DNA from: Allotamlana fucoidanivorans
Lineage (GTDB): Bacteria > Bacteroidota > Bacteroidia > Flavobacteriales > Flavobacteriaceae
Direction of reading: 5' to 3'
Length of the DNA: 64,000 nt
NCBI RefSeq assembly: GCF_045788535.1
Contig: NZ_CP074074.1
Coordinates: 2,480,001-2,544,000, forward strand
This document shows positions 53,646 through 62,571 of the stretch, piece after piece. Each line of letters opens with the position of its first letter. The first letter of the stretch is position 1. The position numbers were made by a program, and so were the translations under genes. The notes under the pieces are model-generated. The model had not been told where the DNA came from, did not search any database, and saw only the letters and a program-made list of their open reading frames with translations.

Positions 53646-54470
53646 TTATAAATCTCGCTTTTTTAATAATCTATACGATAAAAATATAAACAAGCCTGTC
53701 CAACATAAAACGATAATCATTTCGTAGCCATGGGCAGCATAATCATAGACCAAATTAGATTTGTCTGGAAATTTGCTCATTGCAATACGTTGAAAGGGTT
53801 GATCAATCAATTTGTACATAGATTTAAGAGGAAAAAAGTTTTGGGTTTTTTCTGCAACATTAGCATTAAATTGCCATGCAAGGAGTCCGAAAACAATCCA
53901 TTCTATGATAAATAAAATGAATAAAAAGGCTAGTGCAAAGGCAGAGCGTTTTGCAAGCATACCAAAAAATAAACATAAACTAAAAAAGCCCATTAGCTTG
54001 ACAAAGTAGGCTACTAAAAATTCAGTGCCTTTAAGTACTATAGAAAATTCGGTATAGCTAGAATAGTATAGGCCAATACATAGAGAAATAAGACATATTA
54101 AAACCGTAGAAATTAATGAGAAAAATACTATGGTGTAGAATTTTGATAGAATGAATTCTTTTTTACTCAAACCATCAATAAGATTTTGTTTTATGGTTTT
54201 ATTGCTGTATTCATTACCAATCATACTGACTACAACAATAGCAAAGAAAAATTTAAACTGTGAGGCAAAAAATGTAGTGAGATGCCAAATAATAGGAAAA
54301 TTGAAGACCCCAAGTTCTCCAAGTTCTAGTGTGAAGAACCCAAAAACATTAATTTTTAAAGAAGATAGTAGAATAACAAAGAAAGGCAGTATAAATGAAA
54401 TAAATATTAGAATTTTACTTGTTCTATTAAGTAAAAGTTTCTGTAGTTCTAAGCTTAAAAGTCTTAACAT
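53646..54470 (-). CDS. ABC-2 type transporter permease
   Basis: This 274-residue protein has about six membrane helices; the segment VVSMIGNEYSNKTIKQNLID is typical of ABC-2 permeases that pair with NatA-like ATPases. Its gene starts 19 bp after the ATPase gene, in the same direction, so the two form an exporter. The substrate is unknown; bacteriocin-immunity or lipid-type export is possible. The stop lies 26 bp before the start of the T9SS gene, so that gene may be read in the same transcript. Confidence 0.85.
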   Translation of the reverse strand: MLRLLSLELQKLLLNRTSKILIFISFILPFFVILLSSLKINVFGFFTLELGELGVFNFPIIWHLTTFFASQFKFFFAIVVVSMIGNEYSNKTIKQNLIDGLSKKEFILSKFYTIVFFSLISTVLICLISLCIGLYYSSYTEFSIVLKGTEFLVAYFVKLMGFFSLCLFFGMLAKRSAFALAFLFILFIIEWIVFGLLAWQFNANVAEKTQNFFPLKSMYKLIDQPFQRIAMSKFPDKSNLVYDYAAHGYEMIIVLCWTGLFIFLSYRLLKKRDL

Positions 54471-54489
54471 TACGTTGGGTTTTGATGTG

Positions 54490-55386
54490 TTATTGGTTGT
54501 CGGTTAGCTGCAAGAATTGTTCTTCTAAGCTTTCTTTGCGCTGTACTAAATGCGTAAGAATGATGTTTTTATCAAAAAGAAAGGAGTTAAAATCTTCTGA
54601 TTTCATGGGTTCTTTCAAAAAGGCTGTAATTAAATCAGGGGTTACAACCACTTTATCGAATGACGGGTGATTATGAAGTAATTCAATCAACTTTTCATTT
54701 TGGTTTGATTTTAGTTCAAAAAAACCATGACTTGAAATCATTTCGTCCACTCTGCCTGAATATAGCTTTACGCCTTTTCTAAGCACAATAACATGTGAAC
54801 AGACTTTTTCAACTTCATCAAGTAGGTGTGATGCCAATAATATAGTAGTGCCCTTAGTTGCAATTTGTTTTATAATTTCTCGTATTTGATGAATCCCCTG
54901 TGGGTCTAAACCATTTGTAGGCTCATCAAGAATTAATATTTCAGGATCATTCAACAGGGCAGAGGCAATAGCCAAACGTTGCTTCATACCAAGTGAATAG
55001 GTTTTAAATGTACTGTCTTTTCTGTCTAAAAGTCCTACTATTTCAAGCTTTTCATCAATTTTAGCATAGTCAACACCCTTTATTTTGCATACCAATTTTA
55101 AATTTTGAGTGGCCGTCATATAAGGGTAAAAGTTTGGACGCTCAATAATAGCACCAACTTTTTTTAAAGCATCATGGGTAGACACGTTTCCATCAAACCA
55201 TTTGAAACTCCCTGACGTTTTGTTGACTACGTTTAAAACAATGCCTAGTGTGGTTGATTTTCCGCTACCATTGGGGCCAAGAATACCATAAACATTGCCT
55301 TTGTTTATAGTAAATGATAAATCTTTTACAGCAGTGAGGTAGCCAAACTTTTTTGTAAGATTGTTGATGGTTAAAATAGAATTCAA
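54490..55386 (-). CDS. ABC transporter ATP-binding protein
   Basis: This 298-residue ATPase has Walker A GPNGSGKST near residue 40, a Q-loop region, signature YSLGMKQRLAIASALL, Walker B ILILDEPTNGLDPQG and switch histidine in LLASHLLDEVE. The start codon is TTG 55386, since no in-frame ATG precedes the conserved LTINNLTKKFG. A C-terminal extension of about 90 residues is common in NatA/bacitracin-type exporters. It pairs with the permease encoded downstream. It is not close to the gliding ATPase GldA in its N-terminal sequence. Confidence 0.92.
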   Translation of the reverse strand: MNSILTINNLTKKFGYLTAVKDLSFTINKGNVYGILGPNGSGKSTTLGIVLNVVNKTSGSFKWFDGNVSTHDALKKVGAIIERPNFYPYMTATQNLKLVCKIKGVDYAKIDEKLEIVGLLDRKDSTFKTYSLGMKQRLAIASALLNDPEILILDEPTNGLDPQGIHQIREIIKQIATKGTTILLASHLLDEVEKVCSHVIVLRKGVKLYSGRVDEMISSHGFFELKSNQNEKLIELLHNHPSFDKVVVTPDLITAFLKEPMKSEDFNSFLFDKNIILTHLVQRKESLEEQFLQLTDNQ

Positions 55387-55488
55387 GCGTGACGTGTTTA
55401 GAGCAGGCTATAAATAAGCAAGCTTTGTTAGTTATAAAGGTATGACGAGACTCTTTATTTTTTGTTACATCCTTTGCTAGAAAAGCCG

Positions 55489-55496
55489 TAAATTTG
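55489..55496 (+). promoter_or_regulatory. Candidate -7 box for the kinase-like protein gene
   Basis: TAAATTTG matches TAnnTTTG exactly, 16 bp before the ATG at 55513. Confidence 0.4.
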
Positions 55497-55512
55497 TGTA
55501 AGATTATGAGCT

Positions 55513-56580
55513 ATGCAGGACTTAAAAATTTCAAAACGGAAACCTTCATTTCCAATTACTTCAAAATTACATAATTATCTTTCAGAATATAATAGAACGG
55601 TAAAGATTCCTATTTTTTATGACGATTTGTTACGGTTTCAAGGGTCTATTGTTGTGTATGATAAAGACGAAAATGATACTCTTTGGATTCGTGTTTATTA
55701 TAATGAATTTGAACGCGAGGAAATTGAATCGGCATTAAAAAAAGTTTATACCATTTTTCATTCTGATGGAAATGAAAATGTATTGCCTTTTTTAAGTGTT
55801 GATGCCATTGATTACTGTACGTTTGGAAATTCAAAACCTTTCCGAATAAAAATCAGAAATATTTTAAATGATAACTCTACCTATTTTTACATAAAAACGG
55901 CCGATGCTTCCAGAATTTATGGACTAGAATTAGAACATATGTTGTCACCGTATAACCTCAATTTTTTGGTGTATAGAAACACCCTCATTGAAGAACATAT
56001 TGCAGGTATACCAGGTGATGAGTTTATAAAAAATATGTTGCCTAATTGTAGCAGGTCTGAAAAATCTCAGATAGCAAAGGAGTTTGTGAAGTTTAATGAG
56101 CGGTGTATGATACGATTGCTGGGTGACATGCGTTCTTATAACTACGTGATAGTACCAATGCACGATTTTGATAAGGTTGTTTATAAGATAAGAGCTATCG
56201 ATTTTGATCAACAATCCTACGAAGGGAAGTTTAACATTTATAGGCCTCAGTTTTTTAAAGAAAACTATGAGATGGTTAAATTGGTCTCAACCAGTATTCA
56301 AAAATTATCTATTGATCAGTATAAAACGGAAGAACGCTCTATGTTAGTAAAACGATTAAAAAGTTTTAATGATCGGGTAGCTAAGTTGTTGTATTGTATG
56401 GAAGCTGATGAAATCTCTACGCAAGCGCATGTTGATTATTTAAAAATGACCATTTTTGATTATACTCACGACGTTAATTTTAAGAAGAGTAAAAACATGG
56501 GGCAAATTGTAAAGTTCTCCTTAGAGTTTTTGACTAGAAATTACGAAAATGTGAATATTGAGAAATTAAAAATGCGGTAA
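55513..56580 (+). CDS. Unknown conserved-type protein with protein-kinase-like motifs
   Basis: I do not recognise this 355-residue soluble protein as a named family. The segment RLLGDMRSYNYVIVPMHDFD, shortly followed by YKIRAIDFDQQSYEGKF (residues about 200-240), resembles the catalytic loop (GDxxxxN) and metal-binding D-F-[DG] of kinase-like enzymes such as aminoglycoside phosphotransferases. NTLIEEHIAGIPGDEFI could correspond to the hinge. An N-terminal lysine pairing with a glutamate cannot be identified with confidence. It is a single gene between an ABC exporter gene and a convergent gene 7 bp beyond its stop. Function unknown. Confidence 0.5.
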   Translation: MQDLKISKRKPSFPITSKLHNYLSEYNRTVKIPIFYDDLLRFQGSIVVYDKDENDTLWIRVYYNEFEREEIESALKKVYTIFHSDGNENVLPFLSVDAIDYCTFGNSKPFRIKIRNILNDNSTYFYIKTADASRIYGLELEHMLSPYNLNFLVYRNTLIEEHIAGIPGDEFIKNMLPNCSRSEKSQIAKEFVKFNERCMIRLLGDMRSYNYVIVPMHDFDKVVYKIRAIDFDQQSYEGKFNIYRPQFFKENYEMVKLVSTSIQKLSIDQYKTEERSMLVKRLKSFNDRVAKLLYCMEADEISTQAHVDYLKMTIFDYTHDVNFKKSKNMGQIVKFSLEFLTRNYENVNIEKLKMR

Positions 56581-56587
56581 TTACCAT

Positions 56588-57103
56588 TTAATTCCAGTGT
56601 TCATCAAAGCCTAAATTATCATAGTCATCAATGTCTAAACCATCTTCAAACTCATTGAAGTCGTCGTCAAAGTTATCAGACTCAAATAATTTTTCAGGAG
56701 CTGAGTCAGGCACTTGGCCTTTTACAAACATAAGGTTAGGGTAATCTAAGCCTTCGTTTTTATCTACAATTTCTGCTAATTCAACGTAAAATGTCCACAT
56801 GTTTAAAAAGTCGTAGATATATATAAGCTTTGTTTGTGCTTCATGCACCACACAATCTAATGACGTTTCGTGCATTAAACGAGCTGAATTATCATCGCTT
56901 AAATCAAAAAGAGAAATTTCTTCGCCTTGCTCCCAAGCATCATTACTAATGTAAAAAGAAGCCATTTCAGAACCATCAAAACCAAAAGATTGCGTAATAA
57001 TATTATGTAAATCTTCAAGCGTATCTGTTTCTAAGATTTCTAAATCTCTGAAGATATCCTCTTCAGTATCATTGTCTAAAATAACTCTAAATCTGTAAAC
57101 CAT
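56588..57103 (-). CDS. pRiA4b ORF-3-like (IS1096 TnpR-type) protein
   Basis: This 171-residue acidic protein shows the plasmid pRiA4b ORF-3 fold: YRFRVILDNDTEEDIFRDLE, then TLEDLHNIITQSFGFDGSEM, FYISNDAWEQ and IYIYDFLNMWTFYVELAEI. Its last 40 residues are very rich in aspartate and glutamate. The family's historic label, IS1096 passenger protein, does not make it part of a mobile element here; no terminal repeats flank it. It is a common solitary gene in Bacteroidota. Function unknown. Confidence 0.82.
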   Translation of the reverse strand: MVYRFRVILDNDTEEDIFRDLEILETDTLEDLHNIITQSFGFDGSEMASFYISNDAWEQGEEISLFDLSDDNSARLMHETSLDCVVHEAQTKLIYIYDFLNMWTFYVELAEIVDKNEGLDYPNLMFVKGQVPDSAPEKLFESDNFDDDFNEFEDGLDIDDYDNLGFDEHWN

Positions 57104-57144
57104 TTAATGCATATAATTGAGGCACAAAGGTAGCTATTTTTAAT

Positions 57145-58164
57145 TTATTTTGTAAAACGATGTAATGTAAAAGTCATAGCGCTCAACATTAAAAACGCAC
57201 CTACTTGATGTGCTACACCCAACCATAGCGGTACGTGTAAAATTAAGGTAAATACCCCTAGACCAAATTGAAAAAATACTAAAATAACTAAAGCGTTTAC
57301 GCTTTGTTTTTGGTACTTTGAAAGTGAAGTAGATTGCGCCTTTTTCCAAATTAAAAACACACAGGCCACTACGAGAAATGCCAAAATACGATGAACAAAT
57401 TGTATACCACTAGGGTTTTCAATAAGGTTTTTATAAAAAGGTTCTAATACATAAACAGAAGGATGTATGAATTCACCATCATTCATTAAGGGCCAATGGT
57501 TATGCACTAAGCCAGCCTTTAGTCCTGCAATAAAAGCACCGTATATAATTTGTACAATTAAAATGATATAACTGATAATAATTATGTTTTTAATAGGTTT
57601 GTTTGCCGGTTTTTTATTGGGGAAAATGATATCTAAAGCCACCCAAAGCGTTGCTGCAAAAGTTAAAAAGGCGGTGGTTAAATGAGCTGCTAACCTATAA
57701 TGGCTTACGTCGGGCATGTCTACCAAACCACTTTTAACCATATACCAACCTAAAAAGCCTTGAAAAGCCCCCAAACCAAGTAAAACTACACATTTCTTAA
57801 TGGTGGGTTTTGTAAGTTGTTTTCTAATTAAGAAATAAATAAAAGGAATGATAAATACTAAGCCTATTGCTCTTCCAATAACACGATGAATCCACTCCCA
57901 GAAATAGATGCTCTTAAAATCTTCAATGCTAAAATGGCTATGGTAAAACTGGTATTCGGGGTGTTGTTTGTACAAATCAAACGCTTCTTGCCATTCTTGG
58001 TCACCAATAGGAGGTATGGTACCTGTTATTAAGCGGTAGTTGGATATAGATAAACCAGAATCTGTTAACCGGGTAATCCCACCCACAATAACCATAATAA
58101 AGATGAGAAAGCATCCTGTTAATAACCAGTACACTACAAATTTGTTATCCTTTTCTTTTTTCAC
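57145..58164 (-). CDS. ctaA: Heme A synthase (COX15/CtaA family)
   Basis: This 339-residue inner-membrane protein has eight helices. The family signature is visible in IVGGITRLTDSGLSISNYRL, WEWIHRVIGRAIGLVFIIPF, HYRLAAHLTTAF and QFVHRILAFLVVACVFL, with the heme-ligating histidines in those stretches. It oxidises heme O to heme A for the terminal oxidase. Starts at GTG 58164, 6 bp after the CCA gene stop, so the two are probably co-transcribed. No other cytochrome-assembly genes are in the window. Confidence 0.93.
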   Translation of the reverse strand: MKKEKDNKFVVYWLLTGCFLIFIMVIVGGITRLTDSGLSISNYRLITGTIPPIGDQEWQEAFDLYKQHPEYQFYHSHFSIEDFKSIYFWEWIHRVIGRAIGLVFIIPFIYFLIRKQLTKPTIKKCVVLLGLGAFQGFLGWYMVKSGLVDMPDVSHYRLAAHLTTAFLTFAATLWVALDIIFPNKKPANKPIKNIIIISYIILIVQIIYGAFIAGLKAGLVHNHWPLMNDGEFIHPSVYVLEPFYKNLIENPSGIQFVHRILAFLVVACVFLIWKKAQSTSLSKYQKQSVNALVILVFFQFGLGVFTLILHVPLWLGVAHQVGAFLMLSAMTFTLHRFTK

Positions 58165-58170
58165 AAAGCG

Positions 58171-59592
58171 TTATATTTCGGTTGGTGTTAGTCCTAGTTT
58201 TTTTCCTTTTTTTATCATGAGTGTGTGAGCAGCGTCATAATTGTTAGGAATTTCTCCTTCTAAAATGGCTTCTTTTATAGCTTCTTTAATAATACCAATC
58301 TCTTTTGAAGGTTTAAGGTTAAACGTTTTCATGATTTCTTCACCAGAAATTGGTGGTTGAAAATTTCTAACATGATCACGTTCCTCAACTTCTACAATTT
58401 TATCTCTAACAATTTTAAAATTATTATGATATTTTTTAAACTTCTTTGGATTTTTAGTTGTGATATCAGCCTCACACAACGTCATTAAATCATCTACGTA
58501 GTTACCAGCATCAAAAACCAAACGACGCACCGCAGAATCGGTTACAATATCTTGCGCTAATACAATGGGGCGTGAGCTCATTAAAACCATTTTTTGAACA
58601 AACTTCATTTTGTCATTCAAAGGCATTTTTAACCGTTTGAATAAACGGTACACCATTTTAGAGCCCTCAAACTCATGGCCATGGAAGGTCCATCCTATCT
58701 TTTTATTAAACTTTTTTGTTGGCGCCTTACCTATGTCATGCAGTAATGCCGCCCATCTTAACCATAAGTTATCTGTATTCTGTGCTATATTGTCTACAAC
58801 CTCAAGGGTATGATAAAAGTTGTCTTTATGACGTTGGCCTTCTATTTCATCAATCCCTTTTAGGGCGGTTAATTCAGGTAAAATATGATGTAAAAGCCCT
58901 GTTTTTTCAAGTAGCAAGAACCCTGTAGAAGGTGTGTTACTTTCTAAAATTTTATTAAGTTCTGTAACAATACGTTCTTTTGAAATAATGGTAATACGCT
59001 TGTTATTATTCTTTATGGCATCAAGAGACGTTGATTCAATTTTAAAGTTTAATTGCGTTGCAAATCGTATAGCACGAAGCATTCTTAAGGGGTCATCAGA
59101 ATATGTTATACCTGGACTTAAAGGTGTTCTGATGATTTTATTTTCAAGGTCATTCATACCTCCAAACGGATCAAGTAAGTCGCCAAACTGATTTTCGTTT
59201 AGGTTAAGAGCCAAGGCATTAATGGTAAAATCTCTACGGTTTTGGTCGTCTTCTAATGAGCCATTTTCAACGGCAGGATTTCTGCTATCTTCGGTATATG
59301 ATTCTTTTCTTGCACCAACAAATTCAATTTCAATATCATCAAATTTAAGCATAGCTGTGCCATAGGTTTTAAATACCTGAACGTTGGGTTGGGTAGGCAG
59401 ATTTTTAGCCACTTGTCGGGCTAATGTAATACCATTACCAATGGCCACAATATCAATGTCTTTGGCGTTTCTACGATTGAGAATAAAGTCGCGTACAAAG
59501 CCACCAATAACATAAGAATCTAGTTGTAATTCTTGAGCAGATTTAGATATGATTTTAAAAACAGGATGGCCTAATGCTTCTTTGAAATTCAT
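58171..59592 (-). CDS. cca: CCA tRNA nucleotidyltransferase with HD domain
   Basis: This 473-residue class II enzyme shows YVIGGFVRDFILNRRNAKDIDIVAIG (the G-G-x-V-R-D / D-x-D core), RRDFTINALALNL and DPLRMLRAIRFATQL in the head and neck. Its C-terminal HD domain shows WAALLHDIGKAPTK and a downstream THGHE-type motif (WTFHGHEFEGSKM). It adds or repairs the 3'-CCA end of tRNAs; it might alternatively be a poly(A)-type relative, but the HD domain favours CCA. It lies 17 bp after the threonylcarbamoyl-AMP synthase gene, forming a tRNA-maturation pair. Confidence 0.9.
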   Translation of the reverse strand: MNFKEALGHPVFKIISKSAQELQLDSYVIGGFVRDFILNRRNAKDIDIVAIGNGITLARQVAKNLPTQPNVQVFKTYGTAMLKFDDIEIEFVGARKESYTEDSRNPAVENGSLEDDQNRRDFTINALALNLNENQFGDLLDPFGGMNDLENKIIRTPLSPGITYSDDPLRMLRAIRFATQLNFKIESTSLDAIKNNNKRITIISKERIVTELNKILESNTPSTGFLLLEKTGLLHHILPELTALKGIDEIEGQRHKDNFYHTLEVVDNIAQNTDNLWLRWAALLHDIGKAPTKKFNKKIGWTFHGHEFEGSKMVYRLFKRLKMPLNDKMKFVQKMVLMSSRPIVLAQDIVTDSAVRRLVFDAGNYVDDLMTLCEADITTKNPKKFKKYHNNFKIVRDKIVEVEERDHVRNFQPPISGEEIMKTFNLKPSKEIGIIKEAIKEAILEGEIPNNYDAAHTLMIKKGKKLGLTPTEI

Positions 59593-59609
59593 TAATGCGT
59601 GTTGCGGTT

Positions 59610-60170
59610 TTATTCTCTAATAATTTTCACTAAGCCATTATTACTCAATTTAATAATTGAAGATGGCTTTGCGCAATTTTTTTCGTGGTGCAAATTTACA
59701 ACATAGTCTACACCTTTTAAAACCTCTGGCGCTATTTCTTTAAATGATTTCGGGGTTGGTTGACCACTTATATTTGCGGAAGTGGATACAATGGCGCCGT
59801 TAAATTTTCTGCATAACCAATAGCAAAAGTCGTCATCCGGAATTCTTATGGCAATGGTGCCATCTGAAGCAATTAAATTATCAGCTAAATTTTGGGCGTC
59901 ATCGTAAATGATAGTAGTTGGTTTGTTGGTAATCTCAATAATGTTTCTAGCGGCTTCAGGTATTTCTTTTACATACTTTTTTAGCATGCGGTCATCAGCC
60001 ACCAAACATATTAATGCTTTGCTGTCTACACGATTTTTTAATTGATATACCTTTTTTATAGCCTTAGGGTTTGATGCATCACAGCCAATGCCCCAAACGG
60101 TATCTGTAGGATAAAGAATAAGTCCGCCTTGTTTTAAGGTATCAATAGCCTTTTTTAGTTCTGATTGCAT
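59610..60170 (-). CDS. L-threonylcarbamoyladenylate synthase (YrdC/Sua5 family)
   Basis: This 186-residue YrdC-domain protein shows GGLILYPTDTVWGIGCDASN, then KRVYQLK-type sequence with KALICLVADD, IAIRIPDD and VSTSANISGQPTP. It makes threonylcarbamoyl-AMP from threonine, bicarbonate and ATP for the t6A37 modification of ANN-decoding tRNAs. It is single-domain, so TsaC-like rather than two-domain Sua5. First gene of a likely operon with cca and ctaA, with a consensus -7 box upstream. Confidence 0.92.
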   Translation of the reverse strand: MQSELKKAIDTLKQGGLILYPTDTVWGIGCDASNPKAIKKVYQLKNRVDSKALICLVADDRMLKKYVKEIPEAARNIIEITNKPTTIIYDDAQNLADNLIASDGTIAIRIPDDDFCYWLCRKFNGAIVSTSANISGQPTPKSFKEIAPEVLKGVDYVVNLHHEKNCAKPSSIIKLSNNGLVKIIRE

Positions 60171-60202
60171 TTTTTTATTGAATAATAGAATTCTTTTTTT
60201 TG

Positions 60203-60210
60203 CAAAATTA
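60203..60210 (-). promoter_or_regulatory. Candidate -7 box for the tsaC-cca-ctaA operon
   Basis: On the minus strand TAATTTTG fits TAnnTTTG exactly, 32 bp before the ATG at 60170. Confidence 0.4.
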
Positions 60211-60411
60211 CAATTTAATCTAGTGGATTTTATTAGTATATCTAAATGAAATTTAAAAAATGGAATTGTAACAAAAAGCTGTACAAATAGTTGAATTACT
60301 TAGCTGTTTTTTAAAAAGTAAACCAAATGAATACTAAAAAGATATGAGGTTCTCAGTGAGTATTATCAGTTAATAACATGTGTGGTAGTTCAATGAACCT
60401 ATTTTTTGTTA

Positions 60412-60419
60412 TACCTTTG
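60412..60419 (+). promoter_or_regulatory. Candidate -7 box for the pyruvyl transferase operon
   Basis: TACCTTTG fits TAnnTTTG exactly, 19 bp before the ATG at 60439. Confidence 0.45.
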
Positions 60420-60438
60420 AAAAATTAAATAAAATGGA

Positions 60439-61314
60439 ATGCAATTAGTTTATTATAAATCAAAATCAGGAAATTTTGGAGATGATTTAAATATATGGAT
60501 GTGGCCCCAGATTTTCGGATCAGATTTTTTACAAGAACATCAGGAGATTGCTTTTTTTGGAATAGGATCTATTCTAATGGAAGATTCTGTATTTATAGAA
60601 CAAGCAAATACCTGTGAAAAAAAGGTTGTTTTTGGAACAGGCATTAGATCTATTAATGAAAATATAAAAATTGATGATTCTTGGCATATTTTCTTTTTAA
60701 GAGGCCCTTATAGCTCTTTAAAATTAAAAGGAAATTTAGATCATTACATAGCAGATGCGGCCTATTTTTTAACTTTGTTACCTCAATATAAATCATATAT
60801 AAATACACCAAAAAAATATAAAATAAGCTTCATCCCTTATTTTATGTCTGTTGATAAAGTGGATTGGCAAAAAATTTGTGATGATTTATCTTGGAATTTG
60901 ATTTTGCCAACAGACTTGAATAATGTAGAAGAATTTATTACAGAAATAGCAGCAAGTGAGCAAATTATAAGTGAGGCGATGCATGGAGCAATGATTGCAG
61001 ATATAGTACGCGTACCTTGGGTGCGGTTTCGTTTTTATTCACATTTACACGAAGGAACAATGGTTTCTGAATGGAAATGGAATGATTGGTTGTTGTCTAT
61101 AGGTTTTCATGAAAATAAAGAAATCAATATAGGACTTAGAAACAAAAAAAGTACCAGAGGGTTTATAAAGAAAAGAAAAGTTAAGTCCTTAATCTACAGC
61201 CAAACAAAGAATATTGATGAATCACTATTCCGATTATCCTCAGACGAAACACTTAATAATATAGTAAAGCAATTGAAATCTAAAAAGGAAGCGTTAATTC
61301 GTTTTATAGATTAA
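60439..61314 (+). CDS. Polysaccharide pyruvyl transferase family protein
   Basis: This 291-residue protein starts VYYKSKSGNFGDDLNIWMW, the characteristic opening of the CsaB/WcaK family. It continues with FFGIGSILMEDS, FGTGIRS, FFLRGPYSS and the late IISEAMHGAMIADIVRVPW. Such enzymes put ketal-linked pyruvate from phosphoenolpyruvate on sugars of surface polysaccharides, giving them negative charge. Shorter than many homologues but apparently complete. Its stop overlaps the start of the next gene (TAATG), implying translational coupling. Confidence 0.88.
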   Translation: MQLVYYKSKSGNFGDDLNIWMWPQIFGSDFLQEHQEIAFFGIGSILMEDSVFIEQANTCEKKVVFGTGIRSINENIKIDDSWHIFFLRGPYSSLKLKGNLDHYIADAAYFLTLLPQYKSYINTPKKYKISFIPYFMSVDKVDWQKICDDLSWNLILPTDLNNVEEFITEIAASEQIISEAMHGAMIADIVRVPWVRFRFYSHLHEGTMVSEWKWNDWLLSIGFHENKEINIGLRNKKSTRGFIKKRKVKSLIYSQTKNIDESLFRLSSDETLNNIVKQLKSKKEALIRFID

Positions 61315-62546
61315 TGTTTAAAAAGTTTATGAAAAAAAGATTAAAATTGATTCTTAGAAATAATCTATTGAAGCTTCAACTTAAAAAGCAAAATGTGGTT
61401 TTTGATTTTAATTCGATTAATTATAGAGAAAAAAGTATTTTAATCATAGATACCTATATTCCCAAATATAATGAAGATTCTGGATCAAAAAGATTACTTC
61501 AACTGATTAAGTTGATGCTAAACAATAACTTCTCTGTTTTTTTAATGGCTAATCAAAAAGAATATAAGCAGAAGGATGAATGTGTTGAGAGGTTTAAATC
61601 ATTAGGTGTTAATGTTTATCAGCCAAGTTTGGATAAAGCGGATAACTTAATAACAAGAAATCAGTATATAAAAAACATCGCATCAAAACTAGATTATGCT
61701 TGGTTACATAGACCTGAAAATTTTGAAGCCTACCATTCGGTAATAAAAGACCTTAATAGTAAAGTGACCTTGATTTATGACATGGTAGATTTTCATTATT
61801 TAAGATTGATTAGAGAGTGGGAGCTAACAAAAAGCGATAAGCTTAAACAAAAAGCCGAAGCAATGTTAAAGTTGGAAATAGACAATTGTAAAGCTGCTGA
61901 TAAAATTGTAGTTATATCAGAAAGGGATAAACATTCATTAGAAAGCTTTTACAAAGAGAATTCAAAAATGATTACCATAGGTAACCTCCATGAGTTTAAA
62001 AAGAAAACAAAAGCATTTAAAGAATTTTCAGAGAGAAAAAACTTGCTTTTTATTGGTGGGTTTAAACATAAACCTAATGTTGATGCTATTTTATGGCTAA
62101 AGAATGAAATAATGCCCTTAGTTTGGGAGGTAAATAAAGATATAAAAGTAGATATTGTGGGGAGTAATCCGCCACAAAAAATTATAAAATTAAACAGTGA
62201 AAATTTTAATGTGGTAGGTTATGTTGAAGATGTTTCAACATACTTTAACTCGGCAAAGTTGTTTGTAGCGCCATTACGGTATGGAGCAGGAATAAAAGGA
62301 AAAATAGGACAAAGTTTTGAATATAGTTTGCCTGTTGTAACTACCGATGTTGGTGCTGAAGGCTTTAATTTTGCTCCATTTTCAGAAGAAATGATAGCAA
62401 ACAGCGCAGAGTTATTAGCCTCTAAAATATTAAAACTTTATGATGATGAAGCATTGTGGAGTTCTATCAGTAATCTGTCAGAACAGTTTATAGAGCCCTT
62501 TTCAAAACAACATATAGAAAATCAACTTAAAAAAGTTTTTGATTAA
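61314..62546 (+). CDS. Glycosyltransferase (GT4-like)
   Basis: This 410-residue GT-B enzyme has an N-terminal domain with SILIIDTYIPKYNEDSGSKR and WLHRPENFEAYHSV. Its nucleotide-sugar-binding C-terminal domain shows NLLFIGGFKHKPNVDAILWL, FNVVGYVEDVSTYFNSAKLF and VAPLRYGAGIKGKIGQSFEY, then LPVVTTDVGAEGF. The E-rich motif of family 4 is seen as GQSFEYSLPVV. It acts in the cytoplasm on a lipid-linked glycan. Donor and acceptor unknown. It is co-translated with the pyruvyl transferase through a TAATG overlap. Confidence 0.88.
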   Translation: MFKKFMKKRLKLILRNNLLKLQLKKQNVVFDFNSINYREKSILIIDTYIPKYNEDSGSKRLLQLIKLMLNNNFSVFLMANQKEYKQKDECVERFKSLGVNVYQPSLDKADNLITRNQYIKNIASKLDYAWLHRPENFEAYHSVIKDLNSKVTLIYDMVDFHYLRLIREWELTKSDKLKQKAEAMLKLEIDNCKAADKIVVISERDKHSLESFYKENSKMITIGNLHEFKKKTKAFKEFSERKNLLFIGGFKHKPNVDAILWLKNEIMPLVWEVNKDIKVDIVGSNPPQKIIKLNSENFNVVGYVEDVSTYFNSAKLFVAPLRYGAGIKGKIGQSFEYSLPVVTTDVGAEGFNFAPFSEEMIANSAELLASKILKLYDDEALWSSISNLSEQFIEPFSKQHIENQLKKVFD

Positions 62547-62571
62547 AGTTGAGGGGTTCTTGTGGATTAAA

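Noticed and set aside
54490..55386. GldA, the ATPase of the gliding machinery, suggested by T9SS type B neighbours
   Set aside because: Length is similar, but the N-terminal sequence and long C-terminal extension resemble NatA/bacitracin-type exporters, and no GldF/GldG-type gene is adjacent.
56588..57103. Possible mobile element, from the IS1096 TnpR label of this protein family
   Set aside because: No terminal repeats, target duplication or transposase accompany it. The family name is historical and the gene is a common chromosomal singleton.
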